DNA of 64,000 nt from Streptomyces sp. NBC_00820. GTDB taxonomy: Bacteria > Actinomycetota > Actinomycetes > Streptomycetales > Streptomycetaceae. Shown piece after piece: positions 51,579 to 60,200 of this stretch. The notes under the pieces are model-generated. The model saw only the letters and a list, made by a program, of their open reading frames with translations, did not search any database and was not told where the DNA came from. Position 1 is the first letter of the stretch, and each line of letters opens with the position of its first letter. The position numbers and the translations under genes are program-made. The DNA lies in NCBI RefSeq assembly GCF_036347055.1, contig NZ_CP108882.1:1364001-1428000 (forward strand), in the 5' to 3' direction.

Positions 51579-52163
51579 TTAGGTGAACTCCCCCGTACCG
51601 GTCTCGATGAACTCCCCCGCGCCGGCCTCGATCCGGGCACGCAGGCCGGGCACGGGGATACCGGCACGCTCCAGCACCTCCACGGCTCGGGAGGCCGGAT
51701 CCACCACGAGCGAGGCGAGCAGATCGATGCCGTTGGCCCGGGGCTCGCCGCGGTGCCGGGCGCGCAGCCGGGCGTCCTCCATGGCGGCTGCCGCGGCGGG
51801 CGACCAGTCCCCGGTGTCCTTGGACTCACCGCCGTACCGGGCAGGGCGGGGCAGCGCGGCGGCAGTGCCGGAGTTCTCCACGCCGCTCTGCCAGCGCAGC
51901 CCGTAGCCGATGCTGCGCTGCACGAGATAGCCGAGCAGGCGGGCGAGTTGCTGGGGGGTGCCGACGACGGCACGGGTCTCGGGGTCGGACTCCAGGAGCG
52001 AGTGGAGCAGATGAGCGGTGTCGATCTGCCGGTCCCCGTCCCGCAGGGCCCGGCGACGGGCACCGGCGGTCACCGCCGCCAGCTCCGCGCTGAGCCCGGC
52101 ATCGTCCTCCGCGGGCGGTCCGCCCTCGTCATGAGCGGCCTGGCGGGTTATACGGGGTTGCAC
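51579..52163 (-). CDS. Clp N-terminal domain protein
   Basis: A 194-residue protein with two Clp-N-type repeats (ALRDGDRQIDTAHLLHSLLE near 40; RANGIDLLASLVVDPASRAV near 145), but no AAA+ domain. Such stand-alone Clp-N proteins could be adaptors for ClpC-type chaperones or degraded ClpA/C relatives; in Streptomyces they occur as regulators of stress proteolysis. GTG 52163 follows GAGGTAGGGG. The GTGT context and a moderate -10-like sequence may mean leaderless. Confidence 0.8.
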   Translation of the reverse strand: MQPRITRQAAHDEGGPPAEDDAGLSAELAAVTAGARRRALRDGDRQIDTAHLLHSLLESDPETRAVVGTPQQLARLLGYLVQRSIGYGLRWQSGVENSGTAAALPRPARYGGESKDTGDWSPAAAAAMEDARLRARHRGEPRANGIDLLASLVVDPASRAVEVLERAGIPVPGLRARIEAGAGEFIETGTGEFT

Positions 52164-52362
52164 ACCCCTACCTCACCAGCCTCCACGGCCCGGGGCATCC
52201 GCGAGGGGAACCATTCTCACGTCCCACGCGGAGTGGACATCCCTGGCCGAAATCTCATCCTCACGGAGGAGATCAGGCCGAATTCCGCCGCCGGAGCGCG
52301 CGCGGCATCGCCCCGCGCCCTGAACGCAACCGCACCTGCGTGCCGGTACGTCACTCACGTAT

Positions 52363-52566
52363 ATGGAGCACGGGTACGGGTGCGAGTGCTGGCTGGTGGC
52401 GCTTCCGGCGGTCGACGGCAAGCAGTACGTGTACCGGGTGTACGCCCCCGGGGACGCGCTGCCCGCCGACCTGTTCTGGGAGGCCTGGCACTGCCACGAC
52501 GAAAGCGCCTTCCCGCGCGCGTGGGACCTGTTCGACGCGGCGGTGATCCGACGGATGGGAGCGTGA
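52363..52566 (+). CDS. Small conserved-type hypothetical protein
   Basis: A 67-residue acidic protein with several Trp/Tyr/His (GCECWLVALPAVDGKQYVYR, FWEAWHCHDESAFPRAWDL). Two Cys-containing segments (CEC and HCH) could bind a metal or redox cofactor. I do not recognise it. A strong hairpin lies downstream. Confidence 0.6.
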   Translation: MEHGYGCECWLVALPAVDGKQYVYRVYAPGDALPADLFWEAWHCHDESAFPRAWDLFDAAVIRRMGA

Positions 52567-52621
52567 CGAACTCATCGGCACCCGAAGCCGCTTCGCCCTT
52601 CCGGCACCGGAGGATCCCGAA

Positions 52622-52663
52622 CGACGAGGGCACCCCGCGGAGTTCCGCGAGGTGCCCTCGTCG
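52622..52663. terminator. Bidirectional terminator hairpin
   Basis: CGACGAGGGCACC (52622-52634) pairs perfectly with GGTGCCCTCGTCG (52651-52663), with an inner CGCGG-AGTT-CCGCG hairpin. It sits between the + strand hypothetical gene (52566) and the - strand PadR gene (stop 52738), so it can end both. Confidence 0.85.
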
Positions 52664-52737
52664 CCGTACGACCGCGAGACCCGCCGGCGCTCGTCGGCTC
52701 AGCGCTCGTCGGCCCAATACCCGTCGGCCACGTCGGC

Positions 52738-53403
52738 TCAGTGCTCGTCGGCGAGGATGAGGTAGAGCTTCTTGCGGGCGTCGTTGATGACGGCCAGCGC
52801 CTTCTCGCGCTGCTCCTTGGTGCCGGTCTTCCAGACCTGACCGAAGGCCTCCATCAGGCCGAACCCGGCCTGGCGGATCTCCGTGAGGGCCTCCCAGTCG
52901 ACGCCTCGCGAGGCCTCTTCCCAGGGGGCGTCGGGGCCCTCGTCGGCAGCGCCGCGACCGCTCTCGGTGAGGGAGAACAGCTTCTTGCCGCCCTCGCTCG
53001 CGCTGACGATCAGCCCCTCGTCCTCCAGCAGTTGGAGGGTGGGGTAGACCGAGCCGGGGCTGGGCTTCCACGCGCCCCCGCTGCGCTCGGCGATCTCCTG
53101 GATCATCTCGTAGCCGTGCATGGGCCGGTCCTTCAGCAGAGCCAGGATCGAGGCACGCACGTCACCCCGCCGCGCCCTCCCCCTCGGGCCGCCACGCCCG
53201 CGCGGCCCCCAGGGCCCGAACCCGGGACCTCCCGGACCACCGTGCCCGAACCCCGGCCCACCGGGACCGCCCGGCCCGAACGGCCCGAAGGCGGCCCGCC
53301 GCCCCTCGAACCCACCGAAACCGCTGAACCCCCCGAACCCACCCCGGCCGTGCGGGCCCGGACCGCCCTGGTGATGCCCGTGCTCGAATCCGTGACTGTG
53401 CAT
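52738..53403 (-). CDS. PadR-family regulator with long Gly/His-rich N-tail
   Basis: A 221-residue PadR protein: winged helix core ASILALLKDRPMHGYEMIQE, PSPGSVYPTLQLLEDEGLIV, ending AVINDARKKLYLILADE. The first ~80 residues are a Gly/Pro/His-rich tail (HSHGFEHGHHQGGPGPHG, GPGGPGGPGFGHGGPGG), unusual for PadR and perhaps a metal- or membrane-binding extension. GGAG lies 9 bases ahead of the ATG 53403. CGATATATCG (53469-53478) upstream may be its own operator. Confidence 0.88.
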   Translation of the reverse strand: MHSHGFEHGHHQGGPGPHGRGGFGGFSGFGGFEGRRAAFGPFGPGGPGGPGFGHGGPGGPGFGPWGPRGRGGPRGRARRGDVRASILALLKDRPMHGYEMIQEIAERSGGAWKPSPGSVYPTLQLLEDEGLIVSASEGGKKLFSLTESGRGAADEGPDAPWEEASRGVDWEALTEIRQAGFGLMEAFGQVWKTGTKEQREKALAVINDARKKLYLILADEH

Positions 53404-53468
53404 CGCGATCACTCCATCCCCTCGTCGACCTGTCACGTACCGCTCGCGTTCATTACGCGATACCTCAA

Positions 53469-53478
53469 CGATATATCG
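53469..53478. promoter_or_regulatory. CGATATATCG palindrome upstream of padR
   Basis: A perfect 10-bp palindrome 66 bp before the PadR start in an unusually AT-rich patch. PadR sites often contain ATATAT cores; inferred autoregulatory operator. Confidence 0.45.
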
Positions 53479-53597
53479 GAACCGATCGCCTGACAATGCC
53501 CTTCCCAAGGCGGGGCTTGCTGTCCCGCCCCGGGCGCCGGCACCTACGTCGCCCGATACCGTCGGGAGGTCATGTTCCGGTTCTTAGACTGAGCCTC

Positions 53598-54065
53598 GTG
53601 ACGACATCGAGCACCTTCGGGCATCCCCGCTGGGGACTTCAGTTCCATTGGTGGGCCGTGGACCCGTCCGGGCAGGTGGGACTGTTCTACTCCGCTTTCG
53701 GACCTGTCCCGACCGCTGCCAACACCCACGTGGCGGCCATGGACGGTGCGACCGGTCAAGCGAGGGCGCGGCATCCCGAGTGGTTCGACTGGATCTGCCA
53801 CGAGGATTCGGAGGAGTGCCCGCAGACGCACTGCCCGATCACGCTGGACCGAGGGCCTTACCTGTTCACCTGGGACGAGGAGACCGACGACCGGTACACG
53901 CGGTTCGGTATCCCGAAGGAGCCGCTGCTCGCTTCCGAATCGCCGGAATGGCTGGCGCGGGCCGCGTCGCTGATCGAGACCGACTTCCTCTTCGAGCGAG
54001 CCGCCCGGGTCGATCTCGGTTATCCCGCGGGCCAAGAGCTTCTGTCAGGCAGCGACCCGCACTGA
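53598..54065 (+). CDS. Hypothetical protein
   Basis: A 155-residue acidic soluble protein, Trp-rich (GHPRWGLQFHWWAVDPSGQV, DWICHEDSEECPQTHCP, LFTWDEETDDRYTRFG). The CxxH/CxxxxxC arrangement could bind zinc. GTG 53598 is 7 bases after TAGACT (53585-53590), so leaderless. The layout resembles immunity or SMI1-type proteins, but no partner gene is seen. Confidence 0.65.
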   Translation: MTTSSTFGHPRWGLQFHWWAVDPSGQVGLFYSAFGPVPTAANTHVAAMDGATGQARARHPEWFDWICHEDSEECPQTHCPITLDRGPYLFTWDEETDDRYTRFGIPKEPLLASESPEWLARAASLIETDFLFERAARVDLGYPAGQELLSGSDPH

Positions 54066-54218
54066 CACCCGACCCGTCGCCGTAGGCCCACCGGTCACCG
54101 GCGACCGCGACGACTGCGAGGTGTGGGAACCGTCCGGTGCGAAGGCCGGCGGCGTTCGCACCGCGACGCCCGGCAGCACCCGACTTCACGACGTCGCCCT
54201 CACGGGATGACTCCCGCC

Positions 54219-54248
54219 TCTGGGGCTGCCTTTGAGGCACGCCCCAGG
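54219..54248. terminator. Hairpin between convergent genes
   Basis: CTGGGGC-TGCCT pairs with AGGCA-C-GCCCCAG around a TTTG loop (54219-54248, one bulge), between the + strand hypothetical gene and the - strand VOC gene. Confidence 0.65.
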
Positions 54249-54283
54249 AGGACGGCTCCCCACCTTGCCGTCTCGGAGGATGC

Positions 54284-54712
54284 TCAGTCGAGACAGAACT
54301 CGTTGCCCTCGATGTCCTGCATCACGATGCACGAGTCGTATTCGTCGAGCAGTAGCTGCACGCGCACCGCGCCGAGCGGGACCAGACGTGCGCACTCGGC
54401 CTCGAGCGCGGCCAGGCGCTCCTCACCCACGAGCCCGGTGCCGACCCGCACGTCAAGATGGACCCGGTTCTTGACGACCTTGCCTTCGGGAACCCGCTGA
54501 AAGTAAAGCCGCGGGCCCACACCCGAGGGATCACTGCAGGCGAACCACGAACCCCGGTCCTCAGGCGGCCGCGAGCTGTCGTAATCGTCCCAAGTGGCAA
54601 ACCCCTTCGGCGGCGGCGGTACGACGTACCCCAACACCTCGCACCAGAATCGAGCGACGCGCTCGGGATCCGCGCAGTCGAAGGTGACTTGGAACTGCTT
54701 GATCGATGACAT
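54284..54712 (-). CDS. VOC-superfamily (glyoxalase-like) protein
   Basis: A 142-residue protein of the vicinal-oxygen-chelate fold (IKQFQVTFDCADPERVARFW, VLGYVVPPPPKGFATWDDYD, RVHLDVRVGTGLVGEERLAA, MQDIEGNEFCLD). His in RVHLDVRV and Glu in IEGNEFCLD would be metal ligands. It is a common small VOC in Streptomyces, possibly for antibiotic or metabolite binding; function unspecified. ATG start at 54712 with a poor ribosome site. Confidence 0.82.
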   Translation of the reverse strand: MSSIKQFQVTFDCADPERVARFWCEVLGYVVPPPPKGFATWDDYDSSRPPEDRGSWFACSDPSGVGPRLYFQRVPEGKVVKNRVHLDVRVGTGLVGEERLAALEAECARLVPLGAVRVQLLLDEYDSCIVMQDIEGNEFCLD

Positions 54713-54912
54713 CGGCGCACCATAACAGAGGGATTCCCGTCGCTCATCTCCCTTTATCCATATGCGCGTTGACGAGGCGCGACGGCCCTTGAGAGCCACT
54801 GCCGCGTCGCGCGGTCGCACGGGGTGACCCCATGCCGCTGCCCCCAAGGGGCCGTTCGTCGTCGCGGACCGGACCCGCTCCACGCACCGGCCACCGGCGG
54901 CGTCGGCCTGCT

Positions 54913-55479
54913 TCACTCCGGCGGGTCCGCCAGGGCCTTGATGGCCGGCCGGAGCAGGGCGGCGATGTGGTCGGTCGGGGCGTCGCGAAGAGCGGCCAGG
55001 CCGAGGAGCTGGTGGCCGATGGTGACGCCCAGCAACGCGGTCACGGCCAGTGCGGCGCGCAGTTCGGGGTCCTCGGCGGCGGGCAGGGCGGCACCGAGGC
55101 CGTCGATCTGCCGGCCGAGGGCGACACGTACGTGATCCGCCGCCGCCGGGTCGGTGAGCATGGAGCGCATCATCGCCAGCGCGCCCTCGGGAAGGCCGCC
55201 TAGCTTCAGGCCGAGCGTGGCCAGCAGTTGGTCGACGAGGGCGTCGGTGTCCGTGGCCGTCGGCGGGGCGGGGAATGCCTGCACGGCCTGGGAGAACAAC
55301 TCGCGCTTCGAGCCGAAGTACTGCATGACCAGAGCCGGGTCGACGCTCGCCGCGGCCGCGACGGCGCGAATGGTGGTGCGATCGAACCCCTTCTCGGCGA
55401 ACAACTCCCGGGCGCTGGCGAGGATGCGCGCCTCGGTGGCTCGACGGCGGTCGGCGCGGGACTGGTGAGGGGTGGTCAC
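54913..55479 (-). CDS. TetR-family regulator
   Basis: A 188-residue TetR protein: SRADRRRATEARILASAREL, GFDRTTIRAVAAAASVDPAL (HTH), helical ligand domain ending in DAPTDHIAALLRPAIKAL. GTG 55479 starts it. Divergent from a SnoaL-like gene with a 101-bp promoter region, its presumed target. Confidence 0.88.
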   Translation of the reverse strand: MTTPHQSRADRRRATEARILASARELFAEKGFDRTTIRAVAAAASVDPALVMQYFGSKRELFSQAVQAFPAPPTATDTDALVDQLLATLGLKLGGLPEGALAMMRSMLTDPAAADHVRVALGRQIDGLGAALPAAEDPELRAALAVTALLGVTIGHQLLGLAALRDAPTDHIAALLRPAIKALADPPE

Positions 55480-55512
55480 CGGTTCACTCTACGACCCTTC
55501 GCTCTACGGACG

Positions 55513-55542
55513 TTGACCGAACCTTCCGGCCGACCTTACGGT
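55513..55542 (+). promoter_or_regulatory. Promoter of the SnoaL-like gene
   Basis: TTGACC (55513-55518) and TACGGT (55537-55542) with an 18-bp spacer resemble a housekeeping promoter in the divergent gap. GGGTCAAC near 55548 is complementary to the GTTGACC sequence at the -35 and may be part of a TetR operator. Confidence 0.5.
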
Positions 55543-55580
55543 GAGTGGGTCAACAACCGTTGAGTGAAGGGAGTGCCCCC

Positions 55581-56012
55581 GTGCCGGATCCGGAGACGCC
55601 CGTACCCGCTGTCCTCGGCCCTCGCGAGGTACTGGCCCGCTACTACCAGGCCATGCTCGACAAGTCCGCGGACGATCTCGCCGACCTGTACGCCGAGGAC
55701 GCGGTGCACGAGTTCCCGTTCGCCTTCCCCGGCTTTCCCCCGCGCTTCGAGGGGCGCGAGGCCGTGCGCGCGGGATACCGGGCGGCGTGGGGCGCCGGCA
55801 CCGCTCGGGTGGAGGAGATCAAGGAGATCGCGATCTACGAGACCGCCGATCCGGAGGTCGTCATCGCCGAGCAGGTCGTGACGGGATCGCTTCCGGCCGC
55901 CGGCCTCTCCTTCGGCATCCCCGGCCTCCTGATACTCCGCGTCCATGACGGACTGCTCACGCGGGTCCGCGACTACATGGACGCGTCGGGGGTCGCCGGC
56001 GCCAGGGGGTGA
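55581..56012 (+). CDS. SnoaL-like (NTF2-fold) protein
   Basis: A 143-residue alpha+beta barrel (PREVLARYYQAMLDKSADDL, YAEDAVHEFPFAFPGFPPRF, LLILRVHDGLLTRVRDYMDA) of the SnoaL superfamily. AAGGGAG lies ahead of the GTG at 55581. Paired divergently with a TetR regulator, so likely part of a ligand-induced detoxification or catabolic step; exact reaction unknown. Confidence 0.8.
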   Translation: MPDPETPVPAVLGPREVLARYYQAMLDKSADDLADLYAEDAVHEFPFAFPGFPPRFEGREAVRAGYRAAWGAGTARVEEIKEIAIYETADPEVVIAEQVVTGSLPAAGLSFGIPGLLILRVHDGLLTRVRDYMDASGVAGARG

Positions 56013-56185
56013 AGCCGGACCGGTGCGGCGGCACGCGCCCGCAGACCGTTCCGGCACGCGACCCGGCACAGCGGCGCCGGCCGGACGCGCTGAGCGACTC
56101 CCAGGACGGGGACCCGTCCGCGAAGAGGGCCGCCATTCGCGAATTGGCCTTGGCCGCGCGCCCGCCGGGGCCCTAGCGTCGGTTC

Positions 56186-56998
56186 ATGCGCATACGAATC
56201 GTGGACGCCTTCACCGACCGCCCCTTCGCCGGCAACCCTGCCGGGGTGCTCCTCCTGGACGACGTCTTCCCGGACGAGGACTGGCTCCAGAACGTCGCCC
56301 TGGAGGTCAACCACGCCGAGACGGCGTTCGCGCACCGGCTGCCCGAGGGCGGCGAGGCGGACTGGGCCCTGCGCTGGTTCACGCCCGTCACGGAGGTGGC
56401 GATGTGCGGGCACGCCACGCTCGCCACGGCGCACGTACTGCAGAGCACCGGCGCCCACGAGGGACCGGTGCGGTTCGCCACGCGCAGCGGAGTCCTGGTC
56501 GCCACGCCCGGTGCGGACGGCTGGATCACCCTGGACTTCCCGACCGCCCCGCTCACCCCCGTCGAGATCCCGGCCGGGGTCACCGAGGCGTTGGGTGCCG
56601 CACCGGTGGTCGCCTACGACACCGGCCCCGGCGTGGGCGATCTGCTGGTGGAGCTGGCCGACGAGAAGACCGTCCTGGGCCTCGCCCCCGACCTCCGGGC
56701 TCTGAGCGCCTACTCGTCCCGCGGCATCATCGCCACCGCCCGGGCCGCGGACCCCACCCTGGGCTACGACTTCGTCTCCCGCTGTTTCTTCCCCAACGTC
56801 GGTATCGACGAGGACCCGGTCACCGGCAGCGCCCACACCGCGCTGGCCCCGCACTGGGCCGCCCGCCTCGGCCGGAACGACCTGACCGGGCTGCAGGCCT
56901 CGCGCCGTACCGGCCTGGTCCGCACGGAACTGCGCGGTGAGCGCACTCTGCTCGTCGGCCGCGCGGTCACCGTCATCGAGGGCGAGCTGCTCGCCTGA
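56186..56998 (+). CDS. PhzF-family isomerase/epimerase
   Basis: A 270-residue protein of the PhzF fold (two DAP-epimerase-like halves). The catalytic Glu lies in VNHAETAFA near residue 45 and FFPNVGIDEDPVTGSAHTAL holds the GDxxT-like phosphate loop. In phenazine-less genomes PhzF proteins are of unknown function. TAGCGT at 56174-56179 precedes the ATG by 6 bases, so leaderless. Confidence 0.88.
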   Translation: MRIRIVDAFTDRPFAGNPAGVLLLDDVFPDEDWLQNVALEVNHAETAFAHRLPEGGEADWALRWFTPVTEVAMCGHATLATAHVLQSTGAHEGPVRFATRSGVLVATPGADGWITLDFPTAPLTPVEIPAGVTEALGAAPVVAYDTGPGVGDLLVELADEKTVLGLAPDLRALSAYSSRGIIATARAADPTLGYDFVSRCFFPNVGIDEDPVTGSAHTALAPHWAARLGRNDLTGLQASRRTGLVRTELRGERTLLVGRAVTVIEGELLA

Positions 56999-57078
56999 CC
57001 GGGCGCAGCCCGCTCCGGGTACGGCTCGCTCCCCCGGGCCGTCGGCGTCCTTCTCGTCCGACGGGCGGGACCCGTTCC

Positions 57079-57900
57079 TCAGGCCGTCGGCAGCCAGCTC
57101 ACCTGGCCCGCCAGCAGGGCGTAACCGACGAAGGCGCCGATGTCCAGGAGGGAGTGCGCGACGACCAGCGGGCCGACCCTGCCCCAGCGGCGGTAGAGCC
57201 AGACGAACACCACGCCCATGACCATGTTGCCGACGAAGCCGCCGATGCCCTGGTAGAGGTGGTACGAGCCGCGCAGGACCGCGCTGGCCGCCAGCGCGGC
57301 CACCGGGCTCCAGCCCAACTGCCGCAGCCTGCGCAGCAGATATCCGACGACGATCACCTCTTCGAGGACCGCGTTCTGCACCGCGGAGAGGACCAGCACC
57401 GGGTATTTCCACCACACACCGGGCAGCGCCTCGGGCACCACGGTGAGGTTGAAGCCGAGGCTGCGGGCGGCCAGGTAGAAGGCGATACCGGTGCTGCCGA
57501 TCACGGCGGCCACCGCCGCGCCCCGGCTCAGATCGAACCAGGGTCGGGTACGGTCGAAGCCCAGCGTCCGCAGGCTCGCGCCCTCGCGCGTCAGCAGGTG
57601 GGCGACCAGGACGACGGGCACCAGCGCGGTGGCGATGCCGAAGAGCTGCCAGGCGAGGTCGAGCCACGGCCGGCCGGGCGCGGCGGAGGCGTTGAGGGTG
57701 GCCGCCTGGTCCTTCAGGCCGCCCGGTTTGGTGACCGAGCCGATGAAGCTGATGAGAGCGGACACCCCGCTCGCGCCGAGCGAGAGCGCCAGGACGAGCA
57801 GTGTCTCGTCCCGCAGCCACCGCCGGGGGATCCGCTCCCGCTCCATGGAGGGAACGGACGGGACGGACGGAACGGACTCGGCCACCGGGTCAGCCTCCAC
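57079..57900 (-). CDS. CPBP-type intramembrane protease
   Basis: A 273-residue Abi/CAAX-protease-like membrane protein. Motif 1 is NAVLEEVIVVGYLLRRLRQL (EE present; Arg at +3 replaced), motif 2 GSYHLYQGIGGF and motif 3 VAHSLLDIGAF carry the two His. So the active-site Glu and His remain, but the usual EExxxR pattern is altered. A short VPSVPSVPS repeat follows the GTG 57900 start. Possible roles include bacteriocin immunity or lipid-linked processing. Confidence 0.85.
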   Translation of the reverse strand: MEADPVAESVPSVPSVPSMERERIPRRWLRDETLLVLALSLGASGVSALISFIGSVTKPGGLKDQAATLNASAAPGRPWLDLAWQLFGIATALVPVVLVAHLLTREGASLRTLGFDRTRPWFDLSRGAAVAAVIGSTGIAFYLAARSLGFNLTVVPEALPGVWWKYPVLVLSAVQNAVLEEVIVVGYLLRRLRQLGWSPVAALAASAVLRGSYHLYQGIGGFVGNMVMGVVFVWLYRRWGRVGPLVVAHSLLDIGAFVGYALLAGQVSWLPTA

Positions 57901-57987
57901 CTGCACTCCAACTGTCAGGCGGCTCACCCGCCCCTGCCTCACCTTCGTCCCGCAAGGATCGCAGAAGCACGGCACGGCGCAGGGCAC

Positions 57988-58095
57988 CGGGCCGACAGGA
58001 GGCTCTGTCCCGTCACCCGCCCCTGTCGCGCATCCCTGTCACCCGTTCATGTCAGTCACCCGCAGTGTCACCCGCCCCTGCCACTTCCAGGGGCG
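57988..58095. repeat. Short degenerate repeat TGTCACCCG
   Basis: Four to five imperfect TGTCACCCG[C/T] copies in the spacer between the CPBP gene and the GCS2 gene. No gene; possible transcription-related spacer. Confidence 0.45.
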
Positions 58096-58101
58096 CTGCC
58101 C

Positions 58102-59619
58102 TCACCCCAGGGCCACGGCCTCCGGTGATCCCACCGGCCAGGTGTGCACCGGTTCGCCCGCCTGCATCAGCTCGGCGTACCGGCGCGTCGTCGCGGCCAG
58201 CGCGGCCTCCCGGCTCGCCCCCTGTTCCAGGGCCCGGTGGAAGGTCGCCGCCTGCCAGGACGCCCCGTTGACCCGGCGGCGGCACCGCTCCTCGATGACG
58301 CCGAGGTAGAGGTCGCGGTCGGCCGGCTCGACGCCCCACGCGTCCAGCCCCGCCGAGGCCAGCGGCAGCAGTTCGTCGCGGACTAGGGTGACCGCGTCGA
58401 CCTCACCCGTGCCGCCGTACCGTCCGCGCCGGGGCCAGACGAACCGGGCGTCGATCCCGTGGCGGCAGGCCGCGTCGAAGTTGGCCTCGGCCGCCTCGAA
58501 CGGCAGCCGGGTCCACACCGGGCGCGCGTCCTCGGCGAGGGCGCGCACCAGGCCGTAGTAGAAGGCCGCGTTGGCGATCACGTCGGTGACGGTGGGTCCG
58601 GCCGGCAGCACCCTGTTCTCCACGCGCAGGTGCGGGACGCCGTCCGCGATGTCGTATACGGGCCGGTTCCAGCGGTACACCGTGCCGTTGTGCAGGACGA
58701 GTTCGGCGAGCCGGGGGATGCCGCCCGCGTCCAGGACCTCCAGCGGATCCTCGTCGTCGCAGATCGGCAGCAGCGCCGGGAAGTAGCGCAGGTTCTCCTC
58801 GAACAACTCGTACGCGGAGGTGATCCAGCGCTCGCCGAACCAGGTGCGCGGCCGGACACCCTGGGCCTGGAGTTCTGGCGGGCGGGTGTCGGTGGCCTGG
58901 AGGAACAGCGGTGGCCGGGACTCGCGCCACAGTTCGTGCCCGAACAGGAACGGCGAGTTGGCGCCGACGGCGATCTGTGCCGCGCAGGCCACCTGCGCGG
59001 CGTTCCACACGTCGGCGAACCGGGCCGGTGTGACCTGGAGATGGAGTTGTACGGAGGTGCAGGCGGCCTCCGGGACGATGGATTTCGAGGTGCAGTACAG
59101 GTGCTCGACGCCGTCGATGTCGAGCCGGAACTCCTCTCCGCGGGCGGCCACGATCTGGTCGTTGAGGAGGGCGTAGCGGTCGACCGCGGAGAGGTTGCCG
59201 GAGACCAGGTCGTCACGGCCGAGCGTGGGCAGAATGCCGATCATCACGATTCCGGCGTCCACCTCGCCGGCCTTGCGGTCGGCGTACGCGAGGGACGTGC
59301 GCAGTTCCTCGCTGAGCCGGTCGAAAACCCGGCCGCCGAGGCGGTGCGGGGCGATGTTCACTTCCAGATTGAACATGGCGAGTTCCGTTTGGAAATCGCG
59401 ACTCGCGATGCGTTCGAGTACTTGACCGTTCAGCATTTTCGGCAGCCCGTCACGGCCGGCGAGATTCAACTCGATCTCCAGGCCCATGAGGTTCTTCGCA
59501 CGGTCGAACCGCTTCTCGGTCAGCAGTCGCTCCAGTCCCATCAGACACTTCTGGAGCTTTTCTCGGTACCGTCGGCGATCGGACAGGTCGAACTCCACGG
59601 CCTCGACCTTCTCCCCCAT
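58102..59619 (-). CDS. Glutamate-cysteine ligase family (GCS2) protein
   Basis: A 505-residue GCS2-type ATP-dependent carboxylate-amine ligase: MGLEIELNLAGRDGLPKMLN near 45, LAMFNLEVNIAPHRLGGRVF near 85 and HLYCTSKSIVPEAACTSVQL near 175. The glutathione pathway is absent in typical Streptomyces, so the product may be gamma-glutamylcysteine for other uses (for example ergothioneine-type routes) or a related amide; this is inference. ATG 59619 has GGAGGG ahead. A large GAATGTG-N8-CACATTC dyad lies ~130 bp upstream. Confidence 0.85.
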   Translation of the reverse strand: MGEKVEAVEFDLSDRRRYREKLQKCLMGLERLLTEKRFDRAKNLMGLEIELNLAGRDGLPKMLNGQVLERIASRDFQTELAMFNLEVNIAPHRLGGRVFDRLSEELRTSLAYADRKAGEVDAGIVMIGILPTLGRDDLVSGNLSAVDRYALLNDQIVAARGEEFRLDIDGVEHLYCTSKSIVPEAACTSVQLHLQVTPARFADVWNAAQVACAAQIAVGANSPFLFGHELWRESRPPLFLQATDTRPPELQAQGVRPRTWFGERWITSAYELFEENLRYFPALLPICDDEDPLEVLDAGGIPRLAELVLHNGTVYRWNRPVYDIADGVPHLRVENRVLPAGPTVTDVIANAAFYYGLVRALAEDARPVWTRLPFEAAEANFDAACRHGIDARFVWPRRGRYGGTGEVDAVTLVRDELLPLASAGLDAWGVEPADRDLYLGVIEERCRRRVNGASWQAATFHRALEQGASREAALAATTRRYAELMQAGEPVHTWPVGSPEAVALG

Positions 59620-59745
59620 CGACGTGTCCCTCCTCGCTTGGGCGGGCCGGGGAATCCGGCCGCCGGGTCCCGGGTCAGGTGGGATGATGCCCAGCGGAAG
59701 CGATCGATAACGCCCCGCCGGGCACCACCGCCCGCTACATTGTCG

Positions 59746-59767
59746 GAATGTGTCCAGGGGCACATTC
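59746..59767. promoter_or_regulatory. GAATGTG-N8-CACATTC inverted repeat
   Basis: Perfect 7-8-7 inverted repeat (59746-59752 and 59761-59767) in the 580-bp gap ahead of the GCS2 gene. Candidate operator of a regulator not in the window. Confidence 0.5.
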
Positions 59768-60200
59768 ACGAGGCATGCGGCATCACACTTCTCCGGGTGC
59801 CCTGATCGCCTCGTGAAAAACGCCGACGACAATCGGCCGACCGCGTCGGTGGCGTATTTCGAGGTCAGCGGTGTCACGTGGACCGGAAATCGGGATGACC
59901 CGCGCAAAACAGTGACTGAATAGCCCCTTGCGCGGCCCACCGGAACCCGATAGACGAAACAACGTCTGAACACGTCTCGTATAAACTTCGCGAAACAAGG
60001 CCGAAGTGGCTGGCGCCCCGGTACCGGTTCTGCCGTGTTCCTGCCGTGATCCGACCGTCAAGGTGACGGGCGGCAGGCCTCAGCCGCACCCGTGCACACC
60101 GACCGGGCCCCCTCCCCCCAGGCCGTACCCGTGAGCAGACAGCGCCGTCCGCCACACCCTCCTCGCGCCGCCGCGCCTGTCGAACGAGAGGCGACCCACC
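59768..60200. other. Spacer upstream of GCS2
   Basis: Moderately AT-richer than its neighbours, without a supported gene on either strand. Contains short AT patches near 59820 and 59980 that might be promoters. Just before the next gene GAGAGGCGACCCACC precedes ATG 60201. Confidence 0.4.
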
